Assembly: GCA_048201975.1 (NCBI GenBank)
Contig: DBFBGQ010000135.1
Location: 1-9,475, forward strand
Source of the DNA: Egerieenecus sp048201975
GTDB taxonomy: Bacteria; Bacillota; Clostridia; Christensenellales; Aristaeellaceae
Direction: 5' to 3'
Length of the DNA stretch: 9,475 bases
The position numbers were made by a program, and so were the translations under genes. Within the stretch, counting starts at the first letter, position 1. Every line of letters begins with the position of its first letter. The notes under the pieces are model-generated. The model searched no databases and was not told the origin of the DNA. It saw nothing but the letters and a program-made list of their open reading frames with translations. Positions 5,923-9,475 of the stretch are shown here, one piece after another.

Positions 5923-7980
5923 ATGCTGCTGTATCCTCTGCTTTGCTTTGGACCGATGGTTCTGGCGGTGGCGTGCTATGTGCTCGGCCGCTTTTCCAAG
6001 CCCAAGCGCGACCTGGCCATGGGCCTGACGGTAACGGCTGTGTTCGTAGGCGCGCTGACGTTGAACTTCCTGCCCGGCAGCTTTGCCTGGGAGGGCTTCT
6101 GCGGCCTGGGGCTGCACCTGTCTGCGGATGGCTTCCGGGGCGTTTACGCCACGGTGGCGGCCTTCATGTGGATGGCTACCGGCTGGTTTTCTCCGGAATA
6201 TTTCACCCATTACCGCAATCGGAATCGTTACTACTTTTTCAACCTGATGACCCTGGGGGCCACCCTGGGAGTGTTCCTCTCCGATGACCTTTACACCACG
6301 CTGGTCTTTTTCGAGATCATGTCCCTGACCAGCTACGTCTGGGTGGCCCAGGAAGAGACGCCCGGCGCGCTGCGCGCTGGCGCCACCTACCTGGCGGTGG
6401 CCATCATCGGCGGCCTGACCACGCTCATGGGCCTGTTCCTGCTGTATCACCAGCTGGGCACGCTGTCCTTCGAGGGCATGAAGGCCGCGGCGGCCACCCT
6501 TACCGACCGCTCCGGGCTGACGGTGGCGGCATGGCTGACCCTGGCGGGCTTTGCGGCCAAGGCGGGCCTGTTCCCCCTGCACATCTGGCTGCCCAAGGCG
6601 CATCCGGTGGCCCCCGCCCCGGCCAGCGCGCTACTCAGCGGCATCCTGACCAAGTCGGGCGTGTTTGGGCTGATCGTCATCTGCGCCAACCTGATGCAGG
6701 GCGACTGCTGGTTTGGCGACGCGCTGCTGACCCTGGGCGCCATTACCATGTTCTTGGGCGCGGTGCTGGCGCTGTTCTCCGTGGACCTGAAGCGGGTGCT
6801 TGCCTGCTCCTCCCTGAGCCAGATCGGTTTCATCACCGTGGGCCTGAGCATGATGGTCCTGCTGGGGCAGGAGGGTTCCCTGGCCGCCTATGGCAGCGTC
6901 ATGCACATGATGAACCACTCCCTGATCAAGCTGGTGCTGTTCATGGCGGCGGGCGTGGTGTACATGAACCTGCATAAACTGGACCTGAACGACGTGCGCG
7001 GCTTCGGCCGGAACAAGCCGCTGCTGCACATCGCCTTCCTGGTGGGAGCGCTGGCCATTGCCTGCGTGCCCTTTGTGGGCAGCGGATACCACTCCAAGAG
7101 CCTGATTCACGAGGCCATCCTGGAGTATGTGGCGCACCTCAACAACCTGGGCGTTACTGCCGCCAGCTATCAGTTTGTGGAGGGACTGTTCGTGTTCTCC
7201 GGCGGGCTGACGGTGGCGTATATGCTCAAGCTGTACATTTGCCTGTTCTGGGAGAAGAATCCCGAGCATCAGGCGGAATACGACGCCATGGCCGGCAAGT
7301 ACATGAACCGGTGCACCGCGGCTACGCTGCTGGTTCCCGCAGCCATTTTGCTGGCGCTGGCGGTGCTGCCCGGCCAGCTGTTCTCTCCGCTGGGAGCGTT
7401 GTGCGCGCCCTTCTTTGGCCAGGAGGCCATCAGCGGCGAAATTGTCTACTTCTCCGGCGAGAACCTGCTTGGCGCGGCCAAGTCCCTGGCTATCGGCCTG
7501 GTGGTCTATTTCCTGGTGGTGCGGCTGTGGCTCATGGCCAAGAATGAAAAGGGCGCGCGGGTTTACGTGAACCGCTGGCCCCGGAAGCTGGACCTGGAGG
7601 ACGCGGTGTACCGCCCCGTGCTGCTGAAGCTGCTGCCCGGCCTGTGCACGCTGGTGGTGCGCTTTGTGGCCGAGCTGCCGGAGACGGTGGTGCTCTTCCT
7701 GCGGGGTACCATTTTCAGCAAGCGCAAGAAGGCTCATGCCGTGCCGGTGGGCAACCGCTTCACCTATGCCTGCGGCAAGTTGGTTAACGGCATAGCCATT
7801 GCGCTCAATGCCACCTTCCTGCGAAATCATCCCATGCGGACGGACTTCGAGTATGTGTTTGACGCATCCTGGAAGGAGTTCATTACCGGAACGCATATCA
7901 TCATCCGCAGCGTGTCCTTTGGGCTGCTGCTGCTGTGCATAGGCCTCTACTTCACCTGCGCCTACCTGATGATGCATTGA
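5923..7980 (+). CDS. HyfB/HycC-like antiporter-like subunit 4 with long C-terminal extension
   Basis: This 685-residue protein, the largest of the four, is close in size to hydrogenase-4 subunit B (HyfB) and NuoL. The core has Glu131 (FFEIMSLTSYVW), Lys213 and FPLHIWLPKAHPVAPAPASALLSG at 217-240, Lys244 (ILTKSG), His328, His332 and Lys336 (MHMMNHSLIKLVLF), and Lys392 in helix 12 within GYHSK (388-392). DLKRVLACSSLSQIGF at 288-303 is the broken-helix region. After a helix at about 466-485, a hydrophobic segment at about 515-537 is followed by some 120 mostly polar residues, including an amphipathic stretch at 563-600 and a basic patch SKRKK (599-603). A last membrane helix lies at about 661-681. 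This layout resembles the lateral-helix extension of NuoL/HycC. It is probably the distal subunit and may clamp the others. AAAGGAGG at 5908-5915 is 7 nt from the ATG. The stop is followed 20 nt later by the terminator. Confidence 0.9.
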   Translation: MLLYPLLCFGPMVLAVACYVLGRFSKPKRDLAMGLTVTAVFVGALTLNFLPGSFAWEGFCGLGLHLSADGFRGVYATVAAFMWMATGWFSPEYFTHYRNRNRYYFFNLMTLGATLGVFLSDDLYTTLVFFEIMSLTSYVWVAQEETPGALRAGATYLAVAIIGGLTTLMGLFLLYHQLGTLSFEGMKAAAATLTDRSGLTVAAWLTLAGFAAKAGLFPLHIWLPKAHPVAPAPASALLSGILTKSGVFGLIVICANLMQGDCWFGDALLTLGAITMFLGAVLALFSVDLKRVLACSSLSQIGFITVGLSMMVLLGQEGSLAAYGSVMHMMNHSLIKLVLFMAAGVVYMNLHKLDLNDVRGFGRNKPLLHIAFLVGALAIACVPFVGSGYHSKSLIHEAILEYVAHLNNLGVTAASYQFVEGLFVFSGGLTVAYMLKLYICLFWEKNPEHQAEYDAMAGKYMNRCTAATLLVPAAILLALAVLPGQLFSPLGALCAPFFGQEAISGEIVYFSGENLLGAAKSLAIGLVVYFLVVRLWLMAKNEKGARVYVNRWPRKLDLEDAVYRPVLLKLLPGLCTLVVRFVAELPETVVLFLRGTIFSKRKKAHAVPVGNRFTYACGKLVNGIAIALNATFLRNHPMRTDFEYVFDASWKEFITGTHIIIRSVSFGLLLLCIGLYFTCAYLMMH

Positions 7981-7997
7981 TTCCCGAGGCGGGGAGC

Positions 7998-8039
7998 CAG
8001 GGGCGGGAAACCGTTTGCGGCTTCCCGCCCTGTTTTTTT
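7998..8039 (+). terminator. Rho-independent terminator of the antiporter operon
   Basis: GGGCGGGAA at 8001-8009 pairs with TTCCCGCCC at 8022-8030 (9 bp). CCG at 8011-8013 can pair with CGG at 8018-8020 across one A-C mismatch, leaving a TTTG loop. CAG (7998-8000) and TG (8031-8032) may extend the base with a bulge. Seven T follow at 8033-8039. It separates the membrane operon from lepA. Confidence 0.93.
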
Positions 8040-8050
8040 GCGCGTTCCCG

Positions 8051-8079
8051 TTGCATTTCTGGGGAAAATTCGGTATCAT
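8051..8079 (+). promoter_or_regulatory. Probable sigma-A-type promoter of lepA
   Basis: TTGCAT at 8051-8056 (weak -35, three of six consensus bases) and TATCAT at 8074-8079 (-10, five of six) are separated by 17 bp. This predicts a transcript start near 8086, giving a leader of roughly 36 nt. It lies just after the terminator, where a new promoter is needed. The overlapping TATAAC at 8079-8084 is an alternative -10 with poorer spacing. Confidence 0.6.
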
Positions 8080-8109
8080 ATAACCTATGAACTTATGCCC
8101 ACGGGCGAT

Positions 8110-8115
8110 GGAGGG
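8110..8115 (+). promoter_or_regulatory. Ribosome binding site of lepA, supporting a TTG start
   Basis: GGAGGG ends 6 nt before the TTG at 8122. An in-frame ATG at 8095 would add nine residues, but it has no Shine-Dalgarno sequence and would bring this site inside the gene. TTG is therefore preferred. Confidence 0.75.
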
Positions 8116-8121
8116 ACGGCC

Positions 8122-9475
8122 TTGACCAACGATCGGCTTGCGAAAATTCGCAACTTTTGCATTATTGCGCATATCGACCATGGCAAATCCACCCTGGCGG
8201 ACCGCATTCTGGAGACCACCGGGGTGTTTGAAAAGCGGGAGATGGTGGAGCAGATTCTGGACAGCATGGAGCTGGAACGGGAGCGGGGCATCACCATCAA
8301 GAGCAAGGCGGTGCGCATGCGCTATCAGGCCAAGGATGGGCAGGTGTATACCCTGAACCTGATCGACACTCCCGGCCATGTGGACTTCACCTATGAGGTA
8401 AGCCGAGCCTTGGCGGCCTGCGAGGGGGCGCTGCTGGTGGTGGACGCCACCCAGGGCATTGAGGCGCAGACACTGGCCAATGCCTATATGGCCATTGACC
8501 ATAACCTGGAGATTGTGCCGGTGATCAATAAAATCGACCTGCCCTCGGCGCAGCCGGAGGTTGTGCGCCAGGAGATCGAAGATGTCATTGGCCTAGACGC
8601 CTCCTATGCGCCTTGCGTTTCCGCCAAGACGGGGCTGAATATCGAGGATGTGCTGGAGGCGATTGTGCAGCATATCCCCTCCCCCCAGGGCGATGAGGAA
8701 GCGCCCCTGCAGGCGCTGATCTTCGATGCGTTTTATGACAACTACAAGGGCGCCATTTGCTTTGTACGGGTGATGCAGGGACGGCTGAAGACCGGCATGC
8801 GCATGCGGCTGATGGCCGGCAAGGGCGAGTTTGACGTGGTGGAGCTGGGCACATTCAACCCCGGCTACAATCCCTGCGACGAGCTGCTCCCCGGGGATGT
8901 GGGCTACGTCTGCGCCTCCATCAAGGATGTGCGGGATACCCGCGTGGGCGACACCATCACCGACGCGGCGCGCCCCGCGCCCCAGCCCCTTCCCGGTTAC
9001 CGTCATGTAACGCCCATGGTGTATTGCGGCGTATATCCCGCCGACGGCGCGGACTATCCCAACCTGAAGGACGCCCTGGAAAAGCTCCGGATGAACGACG
9101 CTTCCCTTTCCTTCGAGCCGGAAACCTCCGTGGCATTGGGCTATGGCTTCCGCTGCGGCTTTCTGGGGCTGCTGCACATGGACATCATCACCCAGCGGCT
9201 GGAGCGGGAATTCGACCTGAACCTGGTGACCACCGCGCCCAGCGTCATCTATCATGTCACCAAGACCGACGGAACCGTGCGCAACATCGATAACCCCACC
9301 AACTTGCCGCCCGTGGGGGAAATTGCCAAGATTGAGGAGCCCTACGTTCACGCGGAGCTGTTCACGCCCCAGGAGTACGTAGGCACGCTCATGGACCTGT
9401 GCCAGGACAAGCGGGGGACCTTCATCGATATGCAGTATGAGGGCAGTCGGGTAAAGCTGAACTACGATATTCCCC
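8122..9475 (+). CDS. lepA: Elongation factor 4 (LepA), translational GTPase, 3' end cut by window
   Basis: The visible 451 codons are about three quarters of the usual 600-residue LepA. GTPase motifs are intact: G1 AHIDHGKST (16-24), G2 RGITIK (55-60), G3 DTPGH with the catalytic His85 (82-86), G4 NKID (136-139) and G5 SAK (167-169). Domain II follows (about 190-285), then an EF-G domain III-like region, with GYGFRCGFLGLLHMDI at 340-355 and TAPSVIYHV at 371-379, which are characteristic of LepA. The visible part ends in the domain V-like region. LepA is a cytosolic ribosome-associated GTPase that remodels or back-translocates ribosomes and aids 30S assembly. It has its own promoter and is functionally separate from the upstream operon. 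It starts with TTG, a weaker start than the ATG of its neighbours. No frameshift is seen. Confidence 0.97.
   Translation, partial: MTNDRLAKIRNFCIIAHIDHGKSTLADRILETTGVFEKREMVEQILDSMELERERGITIKSKAVRMRYQAKDGQVYTLNLIDTPGHVDFTYEVSRALAACEGALLVVDATQGIEAQTLANAYMAIDHNLEIVPVINKIDLPSAQPEVVRQEIEDVIGLDASYAPCVSAKTGLNIEDVLEAIVQHIPSPQGDEEAPLQALIFDAFYDNYKGAICFVRVMQGRLKTGMRMRLMAGKGEFDVVELGTFNPGYNPCDELLPGDVGYVCASIKDVRDTRVGDTITDAARPAPQPLPGYRHVTPMVYCGVYPADGADYPNLKDALEKLRMNDASLSFEPETSVALGYGFRCGFLGLLHMDIITQRLEREFDLNLVTTAPSVIYHVTKTDGTVRNIDNPTNLPPVGEIAKIEEPYVHAELFTPQEYVGTLMDLCQDKRGTFIDMQYEGSRVKLNYDIP

Larger units (their letters stand above)
7981..8121. other. Intergenic region between membrane operon and lepA
   Basis: These 141 nt hold the operon terminator, the lepA promoter and a short leader. 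I see no riboswitch or RNA gene. A 12-codon ATG frame at 8087-8125 has no ribosome binding site, and its stop overlaps the lepA TTG. It is the only gap in the window longer than 20 nt. Confidence 0.8.

Noticed and set aside
1040..7980. Assignment of the locus as a standard complex I (nuo) operon
   Set aside because: The MnhB and MbhE domains are not part of nuo operons, and no nuoA, nuoH, nuoJ or soluble subunit is seen.
7981..8009. TTCCCG at 7981-7986 could pair with CGGGAA at 8004-8009 as an antiterminator
   Set aside because: It is only 6 bp with a 17-nt loop, much weaker than the terminator stem, and would be covered by the ribosome ending the upstream gene.
8087..8125. Twelve-codon leader frame ending on the lepA start (TGA overlapping TTG)
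   Set aside because: There is no ribosome binding site, its ATG lies at the predicted transcript start, and it has no run of regulatory codons, so it is likely chance.
6631..8502. Open frame of 623 codons on the minus strand, crossing the terminator and lepA promoter
   Set aside because: It would run through the terminator and the conserved lepA GTPase region, and its composition is that of an antisense shadow.

Overview
The window lies in a high-GC bacterial chromosome, by eye around 60% G+C. Strong AGGAGG-type ribosome binding sites, tight gene packing and a TTG start on lepA suggest a Firmicutes/Clostridia-type anaerobe, possibly a high-GC gut clostridium. This placement is inference; no taxonomic marker is fully present. 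All genes are on the + strand. I see no rRNA, tRNA, CRISPR array, insertion sequence or phage gene.

Bases 1-7980 hold one tightly packed run of six membrane-protein genes, with gaps of about 2-16 nt and a good ribosome binding site before each gene. The run begins before the window. In order: (1) a fused protein with an MbhE-type domain (equivalent to the MrpA C-terminus) followed by an MnhB/MrpB domain; (2) an MnhC/NuoK-family subunit; (3-6) four successive antiporter-like subunits of the NuoL/NuoM/NuoN/MrpA/MrpD family. The last of these is HyfB/HycC-like and has a long C-terminal extension. The order MbhE-MbhF-MbhG-MbhH resembles the membrane arm of the archaeal Mbh/Mbs complexes and of Mrp antiporters, but with four ion-channel-type subunits in a row. 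No hydrogenase, NADH-binding or iron-sulfur subunit is visible, and the operon closes with a terminator. Any redox module must therefore lie upstream or elsewhere, or the complex may work as a cation/proton antiporter.

Bases 7981-8121 are a short intergenic region. It holds a strong Rho-independent terminator with a run of seven T, followed by a plausible sigma-A-type promoter for the next gene.

Bases 8122-9475 are the first three quarters of lepA (elongation factor 4), a housekeeping translational GTPase unrelated to the operon and cut off by the window end.

The main points of interest are the array of four antiporter-like subunits in one operon, the MbhE-MnhB fusion with an unusual charged N-terminal extension, the NuoL-type channel signature of the gene at 4431, and the possible lateral-helix extension on the gene at 5923.
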